Below the pieces are notes generated by a model that worked only from the letters and a program-made list of their open reading frames with translations, ran no database searches and had not been told where the DNA came from. A program made the translations under genes and the position numbers. Below are positions 24,513 to 33,714 of a stretch of DNA of 64,000 bases, piece after piece. The stretch's first letter is position 1, and each line of letters starts with the position of its first letter. Source of the DNA: Gnetum montanum (Eukaryota; Streptophyta; Gnetopsida; Gnetales; Gnetaceae); contig MNCI01004113.1 in the NCBI GenBank assembly GCA_015680685.1, positions 757,129 to 821,128 of the forward strand, read 5' to 3'.

Positions 24513-24990
24513 TTAATTAACTAATCACTTAAAGTTTAATTTAGCTTAATTGATGGAATAATTAATGAAAATAATAAATACATAAATAAATCATTAATAT
24601 ATTCTAAGTGCTGTAAGGTTTATCAAGAAGCTCATCTTTATTGTCATACACACTAGTGTGGTTCAGGTACAACAATGCTTGAATAAAGATTTGTACACTT
24701 TTTGACTCTTGCTGTAGGCACTCAAAAAAATATTCTAGCTTTCAAATAGACAAACTGCAAGAGCTCTACTACTACTATGACTTGAATTATGCATAAACAT
24801 AGTTGGGAGCTTGTATTTGTAGCTTTTGATATAGTACTATGTCGACAGGGCCCCATAGATGAAGCAAACACTATGCCGATGTAGCTCTATCAACAGGGTA
24901 ACACCACATAAATAGGGCCCCATAGATGAGGGCTTGTTGACAAGGCTGCATCAATGAGGGCTCATCAATGCGACACTTTGATGCTCATCA

Positions 24991-25465
24991 ACTTCTTTTT
25001 GAAGTTATGCCTTGCATACATGTTTACTTTTCAAAAAGATAGTGTTTTTTTTGTTATGGATGTCTATTGTTATTGTTAGGGGACATTTGTAGAGTTGAGA
25101 ATTATTGTATTTTGTTATATGTTTTTCTATTTATTGCCCCATTTGGATTGAAATGGATATACATGAGTTGATAGGTATAGGTTATTATTAATAGATGTTA
25201 CAAAAGTTACATGTTCTCACTTTTATTATTGTTTTATATAATTTTTTTCCCTTTTGATTTAGATGCCATAGTGTTTATTTGGTTATTTTGTTAAAAGGTA
25301 GTGGGCATAACAGGTTATAAGGGGTAGTAGATATAGAGATATTAGGTAATTATAGTAAGGAGTATAAGTTTTCTAAGTGGTTGAGAAGTTTAGTTGTAAG
25401 GTTATTAATATTTTATCAGCCATAAGTTGTTACTCCTATATTACACGTGATCCTTATATGGAGGT
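24991..25465. other. AT-rich spacer, nothing recognised
   Basis: The stretch between element B and the 80-bp repeat. No frame, LTR edge or domain was recognised. Confidence 0.5.
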
Positions 25466-25545
25466 TGTTCATATTTTATAGGTTGCACCTGACTCTTATA
25501 TAGGATGGTTCATATTTTATAGGTTTTTGTTAACTAGTAAAATTA
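25466..25545 (+). repeat. 80-bp dispersed repeat, copy 1
   Basis: From TGTTCATATTTTATAGGTTG to GTAAAATTA, it matches 29894-29973 over its full length with about ten differences. It contains an imperfect internal duplication (GTTCATATTTTATAGG at about 25467 and 25508). The two copies are in the same orientation. Confidence 0.75.
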
Positions 25546-25839
25546 CTACCTTAGTTATATATTTATAACATATACCTATAATTTGGCCAAGAGAATCTTA
25601 TTTTTTTAACAAGTAATAAGTTATTTGAGTAAAAAATTTTACGACTTCAAGATGCAAAACAAGATTTAAGGATTACAATTTTCATGACTTCTAAATGAAG
25701 AAAAAGATTTGTTTATCAAATTTTTTGTAACAATGGGTTTTAGAAAAAAAATATTTGCATGAGTTATTGTTATGTTCTCAGTCCTAGCCAAATTTGCATT
25801 ACCTATCAGAGCATACAAAAATAAAAAATTCATCCACTT

Positions 25840-27090
25840 CCACATCGAAGTCCTTCATGAAAGGATCTTGACTACTTTTCAAATTTTGTTGCATATTTTG
25901 CAATATTCTTAATAACAACATACTTGTCAAGCACTAGAAATTCTGTGTTTGCTCTCCATGCTTGAAGAATCATGCCATTATGAATATTCAATTTCGAATC
26001 ATTTCGACGTGGTTCGTAAGTAACATGATTTTTTGGATCTTGAAAGAGTTCTAATTGAGCCTGCAATGGTCATGGAACGTTATACCTGAGGGAAAAAATT
26101 AAATTCATATAATTTTTTTGGATGAAGTACATTCATGATGTAAATAATAATCATTGTATCCATAGAAATGTAATTCTACTTGCAAACTTACACATTATTC
26201 CGAGTTCTTAAACATGCTCCTCTCCTACATTTTGTATGACACTAAAAAAAATTTAAAACCTTATCATAATCAATATCAAGATCCATGAATTGCAACTATT
26301 TACTTTCAATCTGGCATGGATGCTTGGGATTATTAACATGTTACACTCCAAGTGAAAGAATTGTATACTTTTAATGATTATTTCAAATAACTTCAATGAT
26401 ATTTTAAAATTTAAAATAAACAAAACAAAAGTTCATAAATTCCAAATATCTTACATCATTGGATATTCCATCTTGATTGAATCTACTATTTCATGCATTT
26501 GTTATTACATCAAAAATCTCTTTCATCTTTATAACTACTTTTGGATCATTCTAGTCAAGTTCCTCTATGTTTGGAGCTCCCTTGATCCAAAGAAAGTCAT
26601 GGACATGTAGTGATCCCCTATGTTGACATTCATATCTTGTCTAGTAATCAACTACATTGAATTTCTCAAATAATACCTTTTCTCAAAATGGCTTATGTTG
26701 AAGATGCATAAACTCACCAACTATATGTGGATCCTCAATAATTTTTTTCAAATTTTTATCATATTCATTCATTCAATCTTTCATATTTGTTGAAGATGTA
26801 CTACTTATTTCATTAGAACATCCACATCCTCATCCTCATCCTCATCTACAACCTCTTCCTATGTGTGAAAGATTATTCTACAAAATAACATGATATAGTT
26901 AGCTTTATTAACCCAAAAATAGCTAAAATAATTTTTTGTCTATATACCTCACTTCTTTGCAACTATCATTGCCACATTTCTTCTCTACGCCTTCTTTGAT
27001 GCAAGTGATGTTCTTCTATTCTTTGGAACTCCAAAGGATCTCTGCTTTCTTGAGCTTCTTTTCTTCGATCTCTGAAACATTGCTATCTTT
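25840..27090 (-). pseudogene. Helitron RepHel N-terminal remnant (HUH replication initiator)
   Basis: Minus-strand remnant of a Helitron transposase. From right to left there is a basic segment (MFQRSKKRSSRKQRSFG, 27070-27020) and DPHIVGEFMHLQHKPF. Next is the Rep core YECQHRGSLHVHDFLWIKGA, with the metal-binding HVH at 26599-26607. A Cys/His block CHTKCRRGACLR follows near 26220. Last is EPRRNDSKLNIHNGMILQ with WRANTEFLVLDKYVVIKN at 25872-26066, ending in NIAKYATK (25884-25907). In the family the last motif carries two catalytic Tyr (YxxKYxxK). Here the first is Asn. Several stops are present. I do not see the helicase domain or the TC/CTRR ends. Confidence 0.8.
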
Positions 27091-27394
27091 CTCGATTTAA
27101 CTCACTCTCTCTATCACCTAGCATGTTATCTATTTATAAAAATGAACTTCTTGAAAAAATATTTTTTTTATTTAAATTCTTTTTTTCAAAATAGGCAATT
27201 GAATGTTGAATTCTATTTTCCATCCAAATCTTATTGCTAAATACTATTTTTGTTAGCAATTGAAATAGAAGGATGCTTGTTATGATTTTTGTACAAAGGT
27301 AGGAGTGATATATATATGTATAGCAAAGAGTATTTTGTTATGAGTTTTTTAAATTTTAATTTTTTTTAAATAAAACCAAAATCTAAAAAGAAAA

Positions 27395-27880
27395 ATTAGT
27401 TGTGTGGAATCCAAAAAACCCTAAAAATAAAAATTAGTTGTGTGGAACCCAAAATGTTTTTTTATTACCCAAAACCCAAAGACATTTCTAACCATTTATA
27501 AGGATAATCATTTAAAATTAGTTGTGTGGAATCCATAAAAACCTAAAAATAAAAATTAGTTGTGTGGAACTAAGAAAAACCTAAACATAAAAATTAGTTG
27601 TGTAGAACCCAAATAGTTTTTTTATAAACCCAAAACCCAAAGACATTTCTAACTATTTATGGGAATCATTAAAAATTAATTGTGTGGAACCCAAAAAAAA
27701 ACCTAAAAATAAAAATTAGTTGTGTAGAACCCAACTTGTTTTTTACATAAACTCAAAACCTAAAGACATTTCTAACCATTTATGAGGATAACCATTAAAA
27801 ATTAGTTGCATGGAAACTAAAAAAATATAAAGATAAAAATTAGTTTTGTGGAACCCATAATGTTTTTTCTTTTATATAAA
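27395..27880 (+). repeat. Minisatellite with higher-order structure
   Basis: Nine copies of ATTAGTTGTGTGGAACCC-like units start at 27395, 27433, 27518, 27555, 27593, 27675, 27715, 27800 and 27839. The spacings alternate: 38, 85, 37, 38, 82, 40, 85, 39. The long interval contains AAACCCAAAGACATTTCTAA. The basic unit is thus about 38 bp, embedded in a higher-order unit of about 123 bp, with one unit carrying an extra 38-bp copy. Confidence 0.85.
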
Positions 27881-28600
27881 AATAAGGCATGACTACTTAA
27901 ATTTTAATTTTCCCAAGTAGAAGTGAAGTACCACATGCACCCATAGAGTGTATAAAAAGAAGATAAGCTAAATAGTCTTTATCTAGATTGATGAACCATA
28001 AATGCATGTGTGTATCAAACTTATAAAGCAAAATTGCTTAATTGCTTTAGTCTTCTTATCACTTGATGATGCAATGAGAAAATGGTGATTTCAAGTAACA
28101 TCTAAACTTGATTCAGAATAGAACTCGTGTTGATGCCCTCCTTGAGCTATCCTCATATGTTTTAGAGTTGGCATTATTGTTTCACTGCATATGTTTCAAC
28201 TCCCAATCTTGTTTCAAAGGAAAGACTTAGTTGATTTTGCATAGTTTTACTAAAGTTACTATTGGACCAAGGCCAAGCAAACCATACCACAACATTGATT
28301 TTGTTGCTTTTGCTTGATAATGACCTTGTAATTGCAAGTGGGCATATGGGTTCTTACTTGGAATTGTTTGTAAATTGTGAAGCTTAAAAAGTGTTTAATA
28401 CATGAAAAAATGAACTATTTTATTTGCCATATGACATATATCCTTGGGATGGATAAATGATTGCATGTCAAAAATACATCAAAAACTAAGTTTTTACTAA
28501 GCAAATGCAATGTTTTGAAAGGTTAATGTTTCATCAATCTTAAAATACTTTCTTTATAAATTGATTTAAAAATAAAATGATGTAACAAGAAATAATTTTT
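27881..28600. other. AT-rich intergenic stretch, nothing recognised
   Basis: About 720 bp with only short chance frames. I see no domain or repeat edge. Confidence 0.5.
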
Positions 28601-28886
28601 TTTGGCTGAGTGATGGGGTAGGGGGGAGTGTATTTTCTCACGTTCCACATCATGCACCATGTAAGATCCCATGATGGAGAAAAATGTGATGAAAAGTCCA
28701 CACTATGGAAAGTCTATGCCACTGAAAAAAAACACTATGAATTAAATTAATAGAACATTTCACAAGAATTATTATTAAATATCCTATAGTCATTTTGATT
28801 TTGGTTTTCAATATGAATATCAATTCTCAATGAATCAATTTGAGATTTTATTAATTTGTAAAATATATAAGATTCTCTCAGCCAAA
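28601..28886. mobile_element. MITE candidate with 10-bp terminal inverted repeats
   Basis: TTTGGCTGAG at 28601-28610 is matched by its perfect inverse complement CTCAGCCAAA at 28877-28886, giving a 286-bp noncoding unit in AT-rich flanks. The flanks (AATAATTTTT / TAATAATA) could hide a TA or AT-rich target duplication. The same TTTTGGCTGAG occurs once more at the 5' end of LINE copy 2 (about 55778), which weakens the call. Confidence 0.35.
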
Positions 28887-29009
28887 TAATAATATATATA
28901 TATTATAAATATATAGCTAAACTAGTTTAAATAAAAATTTCATACTTTCATCAACACTTTACCCTTAGCAAACTTTTTAGACATCACAAAACCAACAGCT
29001 CAACCTATA

Positions 29010-29085
29010 ATTTCAATTAACTTTACATTCATAGTTAAATTGTTGAAATTTCAATTAACTCTACATTCATAGTTAAATTGTTGTT
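29010..29085 (+). repeat. Two-copy 38-bp tandem repeat
   Basis: ATTTCAATTAACTTTACATT at 29010 recurs at 29048 with one substitution. The copies share the same continuation (CATAGTTAAATTGTTG). Confidence 0.8.
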
Positions 29086-29410
29086 GAAATTACACTTATT
29101 ACAGCTTTTTTTTCCTCACATCGGTGCATGCATATCTTTGTTCATGTGGTCATGTAGCGAGCTTTTACTCATAATTTTTGGATCATTTTCTGTTTGCACA
29201 TAGACAAAGAGCCTCGTTCATGCACATTGGCGACATATATATCACATTTCTTTTTCTTTTGTTTCTTAGATATTTTTTCCTTAAACAGGATTTCTCTCTA
29301 TGAAAGGTTTCCAGTTTAATGATGCCATGATGCCATGTGGTAGCAGTAGACCTCCCAACCGTATTTCAAAACTCAATCGACTGTAGCTTAAGCAAAGCAA
29401 ACTACATCAT

Positions 29411-29420
29411 CTATATAAAG
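29411..29420 (+). promoter_or_regulatory. TATA box candidate upstream of a small secreted-type frame
   Basis: CTATATAAAG, in less AT-biased surroundings, lies about 136 nt upstream of the ATG at 29556. A transcription start would be expected near 29445. A GCATGCAT motif occurs further upstream, near 29126-29133. Confidence 0.4.
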
Positions 29421-29555
29421 CTGAATTCACCATCTCTGCATTGGCATTGCTCCTCTGCTCCCAGATTTTAGACTCCCAAGTTTCCATAAACCGTCATCAC
29501 AATCCTTGAGAGTAATCCACATTCAAGGTTATTGACTTCCAAATTGTTGCGAAAC

Positions 29556-29663
29556 ATGATTATTATGGTTGCATTTTTGGTGGCAATAATGTCTGCAATG
29601 GCCAAACCTAACCTTAATCCAACATCTCCGAAAATTTTGAACTCAAAGAGGCAGAGGAGCTAA
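29556..29663 (+). CDS. Small secreted-type peptide, 35 codons (candidate or gene remnant)
   Basis: ATG at 29556 opens MIIMVAFLVAIMSAMA, a compact hydrophobic segment ending in small residues (SAMA before KPNLNP). This is a typical signal-peptide shape with likely cleavage after Ala16. The remaining 19 residues (KPNLNPTSPKILN, then SKRQRS) are Pro/Asn/Ser-rich and basic, and end at TAA 29661-29663. A TATA box sits 136 nt upstream. I do not recognise a family. It may be a real short secreted peptide, the first exon of a longer gene, or a truncated gene. A separate exon-like segment on the other strand begins 15 bp downstream. Confidence 0.35.
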   Translation: MIIMVAFLVAIMSAMAKPNLNPTSPKILNSKRQRS

Positions 29664-29678
29664 TCAGGAAGCACTCAC

Positions 29679-29765
29679 ATAGTAGGTGTCCCGGGGTGTG
29701 TCAACGTAGTTGGCGCCAATGTCAGGGTGGCCGCAGTCGTCAGAGTAGGCAGGGCACTGCTGTTC
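29679..29765 (-). pseudogene. Isolated 87-nt exon-like segment (minus strand)
   Basis: On the minus strand a segment of exactly 29 codons has no stop and is bounded by a splice-acceptor-like CTGACAG (29766-29772) and a donor-like GTGAGT (29673-29678). It is clearly richer in G+C than its surroundings. The peptide contains CPAYSDDCGHPDIGANY and ends DTPRDTYY. The two Cys and the codon composition look like genuine protein-coding sequence. No partner exon was recognised on either side. It could be an exon captured by a transposon or the remains of a deleted gene. Family unknown. Confidence 0.4.
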
Positions 29766-29893
29766 CTGTCAGAGTGTACGAAATATTATTCACCATTACC
29801 AATACCCTCCTCCTCACTATTATTATTCGCCATTACCAAGACCCTGCCCTGGACAAAATATAATTACCATTACCGATAAAACTGTGGTAACAA

Positions 29894-29973
29894 TGTTCAT
29901 ATTTTAAACGTTGCATCTGACTCTTATAAGGGATGGTTCATATTATATAGGTTTTTGTTAACCGGTAAAATTA
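29894..29973 (+). repeat. 80-bp dispersed repeat, copy 2
   Basis: Direct-orientation partner of 25466-25545. The matching stretch ends sharply at GTAAAATTA in both copies. Confidence 0.75.
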
Positions 29974-30439
29974 ATATAGATTGTTAATTTGTTTATTTTG
30001 AAATGTTCAATTTATTTATTTTGGAGTGTTTACTAGTGTTGTTTAGATGGAACATTGTTACAACCGCCCACATACAATCTCTTCTTTACAATTACCATTA
30101 CCCACATACCAATACTCTTTGTTTCATCTTTGTTGTGTTTTTGTTTAGTATTGTTTTTCATTTTTGTTTTATTTCTATGTTATCTTATTTGTTTGTTGAT
30201 GAGTTTTATCTTGTAATTTTCATGATTACACTTATTTGAGATGTTGAGTGTTTATTTACTTTTTGTTTTAGTTGACTTATTTTGTTGGTCTATTTTTATT
30301 TTAGTTGGATCCTTTTATTTTACACCATTGAAGAATTTAATGATGTACAAAGCAATATTTACTAAACTAATAATTTTGAAAATAGAATAATAACATTGTT
30401 TTGTGAGATACATTTAATGTTTGTATAAGTTTAATGTTT
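29974..30439. other. AT-rich spacer, nothing recognised
   Basis: T-rich sequence with a chance frame at 30003-30239, rich in Phe and Ile, which I do not regard as coding. Confidence 0.5.
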
Positions 30440-31000
30440 TCTGGAGTATATAGGATAGAATAAAAAAAGAGGATATGATGTCTATATTTATTTTGATTAT
30501 GTATGCTCAATATCTATTACAAAAGCTTTAATGCTATAGAGTATACACCAAAATAATTGTAACTCTGAAAATTAACTCCTAGACTTTTAGTCATTACAAT
30601 TGAAATATCATTGACAACTAGTACCATGACTATTGGATGAACATTTATTTTGATTATGTATTCCTGATACCCATTACAAATAAAAAAGGACGTAGCTCTT
30701 CATAAAGATGAACGGCAAAAATGAAAACATATAGCCAACCCTATTTTATTAGGACAAGGCTAGAATGATGATGATGCATTCTCAATGTCTATGGCAAAAG
30801 TTGTAGTTTATAGCATAGAAAACAAATGACATGAGAACACTCTAAACAACTCATATTTTCTCATAATATTCATTGCAAAAGCTTTAATATTTTTTGCAAT
30901 ATGTAGAACACGGTAAAAAAGAGGATAGGATGTTTACATTTATTTTGATTGTCTATGTTTGATTTTCATTGCAAAATCTTTAATGTTGTAAAATATAATA
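30440..31000 (+). repeat. Field of diverged repeats
   Basis: A segment containing AAAAAAGAGGATATGATGTC, then TATTTATTTTGATTATGTATG and CAAAAGCTTTAATG (30449-30537), recurs in diverged form at 30906-30990. A shorter partial copy (ACATTTATTTTGATTATGTA) starts near 30641. The spacing between the two full copies is about 457 bp. Confidence 0.6.
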
Positions 31001-31505
31001 CAAATAATAGTAGAGAACATTGCAAACAACTCCTATGTTGATAGTTATTATCATTAAAAGAACATTGATAATTACAATGGTAACACACTTGTTGCAAAAT
31101 TAATATTGAGCTTTTGTTGTATATACGTTTTTATATTCTAGCATATTGAAAGATATTATCAACTAAACTAATAATATGCCTATTGCAAGTTTATACCAAC
31201 TTTTAGTTGAACACTCATTTTCAATGTTTACAGAATTATGTAAAATAATAAATTCTAAGCATGGTTTCCTACACTAAGTGATATAGATTGTGAAGCTTCT
31301 TTTTCATGCTTGAACATTAACTGTTATTGCATGCAATGCCAATGCTTGCACTATTATTGCTTTGTCATAGTTTTAGAGCTAGTGAAGCTTTGATTGGCTT
31401 TAACTTCAATTTTTGACTATAGGGATCTTCTTGCATAGTTTGGATGTTTGGTAATTATATTGATTTACAAAATATCATTATATGTTAATATATATGTTCA
31501 TATTT
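31001..31505. other. AT-rich spacer, nothing recognised
   Basis: About 500 bp before the proposed LTR of element E. No coding signal is seen. Confidence 0.5.
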
Positions 31506-31985
31506 GTTAGAGTTTGATTTTATGCTTTCTCTACATAACTCTAATATACTGGGATTTATATAATGAGTCAAGAGAGTAATCATAACTCTAATGGATAAGA
31601 TAATTATACTTTATAATCCTTTCTATAGTTACAAGTATTGTAAGTCTTACTAATTGCATATGAATCCTGATAATGATGAATAGAGTCATGTTGATCTAAT
31701 TTGTAGATTAGTGCTAATCATAAACTATTGTAAATATTCTATAAATAGTAGTAGTTTTGGTTCTAATAGATTGTAACATCATCTTTGGATATGTCATTAC
31801 CTCAAACTAAACTAGATTAAGTTTGTAAGAACTTATGCTTTAGTAGTATTGCTCCTTCCTCTGGTAATGTTACAACTTTTATTTTGTTGTAGTGTCTTCT
31901 AGCATCATGGGCTGATGGCATACCTACAATTCTAGTAAGTAATTCATTATTTTTATGCAAGAGAGAGAAGAAAAAGTTATGATTC
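31506..31985 (+). repeat. Element E 5' LTR and leader (candidate)
   Basis: It begins TGTTAGAGTTTGATTTTATG and contains a TATA box, CTATAAATAG, near 31740. Downstream it carries CATCATGGGCTGATGGCATAC followed by TTCTAGTAAG. A shorter, diverged counterpart with the same opening and the same CATCATGG...CTAGTAA leader occurs at 49911-50170. The 3' LTR edge, the PBS and a matching downstream LTR were not identified. Confidence 0.4.
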
Positions 31986-32083
31986 CTATGTAAGATTTTT
32001 CTCAATTTAAATCTTTACTAGGTTCATCTCATATTAAGATAGAGTAAGAACCTAAAAGAAGAAAATTTGAAAAGGGACAATTA

Positions 32084-33160
32084 ATGCGAGATATGTCCAA
32101 CAAAATAGCAAGATTAGAAAAATCCTTGGCAAGAGCTAATATCAAGGGGGAAAAGAAAAATAGAAAACATAAATATCACGACACTAAGTTAGTAGAAGAT
32201 GAGGATGATAGTGATCTTGTTATGTCCAACTTCCTTGATATTGAATCTGATAATGAGCTACCTAGGGTTCATTATGCAAGAAAATCTTTTAATTCTGGGT
32301 CTAGTGATACTTCTTTTGTATCAAGTTTTGAAGAAGATATATACTTAGATGAGGAGTGTAATAACAATGAGGAAAATGGATATAATATGAGATCAAAAGA
32401 AAGACTAACTACTTCTAGACCTCCAAATGTCATTACTGATCCATCTACTAAGAGAAAGGCTTTTGAGCCAAGTATAAGAGAGAAAAATAAGAATAAAAAG
32501 GATCAAGTAGAACAAAGTACTCCAAATCAGTCTTTCAATAAATAGATAAAAAAACAAAGCTTTATTGGAGATGGAGAATATGATGTGATTGAAGATCTTA
32601 AACGTGTCAAGGCCAATATTAGCATATATCAATTACTACAAATAGGATATTAGCAAAGAAAGGCTTTAGAGTTTATTAAAGGTAAAAGGAGGGTTAGAGA
32701 ACTAGAGTTAAGTTATGTCTCTAATAAAAATGAAAAATCAAAGGCTACTTATGATTGTATTCTTGATAAAGAAGCTCCTCCTTTTCTTTTGACATTGAAG
32801 TTAAAGGATAAATATCTGCACAATTGTTTGGTTGATTCTAGAGTCACATTTACTATAATGTCATTTTCTATATGCAGGAAAATTCCTTTAATTCCTGAAA
32901 AATCAAATAAAAAGATTATTCAATTGGACAAGAGTAGAGTGAAGACTATGGATCAATTACCAAATGCTTTATTAGAAATCACCTCTAAACCCCATGTCAA
33001 AAGTAGAGTAACTATTCAAGTGGCAGATATACCAGACTCACATAGTCTCTTATTGAGTAGAAGTTGGAGTAAGAATTATATGTCTAGGTTACATATTAAT
33101 AGATTATTCATACATGTGGCTACCTTGGAAAGGAAAACCAAACCAAATATATGTGTATAG
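32084..33160 (+). pseudogene. gag-pro: Element E gag tail and aspartic protease
   Basis: The first part (32084-32545) is a charged, low-complexity region (EKSLARANIKGEKKNRKHK, EDEDDSDLVMSNF) of the gag C-terminal type with a coiled-coil-like opening. After a TAG at 32543-32545 the frame continues through DVIEDLKRVKANISIYQLLQ. It then enters protease: PPFLLTLKLKDKYLHNCLVD, then SRVTFTIMSFSICRKI. Next are IIQLDKSRVKTM and IPDSHSLLLSRSWSKN at 32789-33160. The family motif VDSGA reads VDSRV here, so the active-site Gly is gone while Asp remains. It would process the polyprotein. This copy is inactive or doubtful. Confidence 0.75.
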
Positions 33161-33289
33161 TGAACCTTTGATGATTGATAATATTACTTAAAATGGGAAA
33201 GGTAAAATTGTTTTAAAAAAAAGGCTTTTGAAACCAAAATTTGTACACTCCAAGAAACTTATAGTTCCAAAAAAGAAGAATCCAAAGAT

Positions 33290-33714
33290 GAGAACAAATG
33301 GGAATTGTACTTTGTTGGGTCATGTAATTCTAAAAGTGCAAGAGCTGGAATAGTTATAGTAAGAAATGATTCACTAGAAATTCCAAAGGCAATTCATCTA
33401 TCATTCCCTTGTACTAACAACAAGGCAACAAGGCCAAATATGAAGCTTTGTGTATTGGTATTAGATCAACTTTGAAAAATGAAATCAAGGTAATCACTAT
33501 AAAAGGAGATTCGAGATTAGTTTGTGAACAAGTTAAAGATAATTGCATAGTAAAAAGCTCAAATTTATGACCTTATAGGCAACTTTCTACAAAATGTTAG
33601 AATAGTTTCAGCACTACCTGATAGAACATATAGGTAGAGAAGGTAATTATATAGCAAATGACTTAGGCAAATTTAACATTAGACATGTGAAAGATAGAAG
33701 GATATGGACATGTA
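33290..33714 (+). pseudogene. Element E additional RNase H-like domain, located before RT
   Basis: The reading frame opens with KWELYFVGSCNSKSARAGIV, then VRNDSLEIPKAIHLSFPCTN. After a frameshift it continues ALCIGIRSTLKNEIK, ITIKGDSRLVCEQVKD and, later, HYLIEHIGREGNYIANDLG. These are the four blocks of an archaeal-type RNase H: YFDGS, TNNxAEYEA, GDSxLV, and the final ANxLA-type Asp. The first catalytic Asp is Val (YFVGS). In Tat/Ogre elements this extra domain is known between RNase H and integrase. Here it lies between protease and RT. The frame is broken by shifts and stops. Confidence 0.7.

Larger units (their letters stand above)
11780..24990 (-). mobile_element. Element B: full-length Athila-like Ty3/gypsy element with a nested LINE
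   Basis: A minus-strand element of 13.2 kb (about 11.6 kb without the inserted LINE). It has a 3' LTR at 11780-12737 and a 5' LTR at 22470-24990 that is split by a LINE fragment. PBS, gag, protease, RT, RNase H and integrase remnants follow in canonical order. A further degenerate reading frame lies between integrase and the 3' LTR. Overall length, PBS type and an extra 3' frame recall Athila. The five bases outside the LTRs are ACTGG on the left and ACTTC on the right, matching at three of five, so a decayed target duplication is possible but not proven. All frames are disrupted. Confidence 0.85.
22470..24990 (-). repeat. Element B 5' LTR, interrupted by a LINE
   Basis: It starts with TGATAAGTAGTTGAGATACC at 22470 and ends GATGCTCATCA at 24990. 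The two LTR halves (22470-22941 and 24513-24990) align with 11780-12737. The intervening GC-rich DNA is a LINE fragment. A decayed TATA-like stretch of the minus-strand promoter lies near 24805-24835. The region near the right end carries the same GATGGGGCC-like repeats as the partner LTR. Confidence 0.85.

Noticed and set aside
11775-24995. Perfect 5-bp target duplication for element B
   Set aside because: The flanks are ACTGG and ACTTC, with only three of five matching, so it is not claimed.
26820-26855. Short CATCCT-type repeat as a microsatellite locus of interest
   Set aside because: It reads as an Asp/Glu-rich stretch on the Helitron strand and is only a few units long.
30003-30239. 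78-codon hydrophobic frame
   Set aside because: T-rich DNA gives Phe/Leu/Ile-rich chance frames. No start context or homology is evident.
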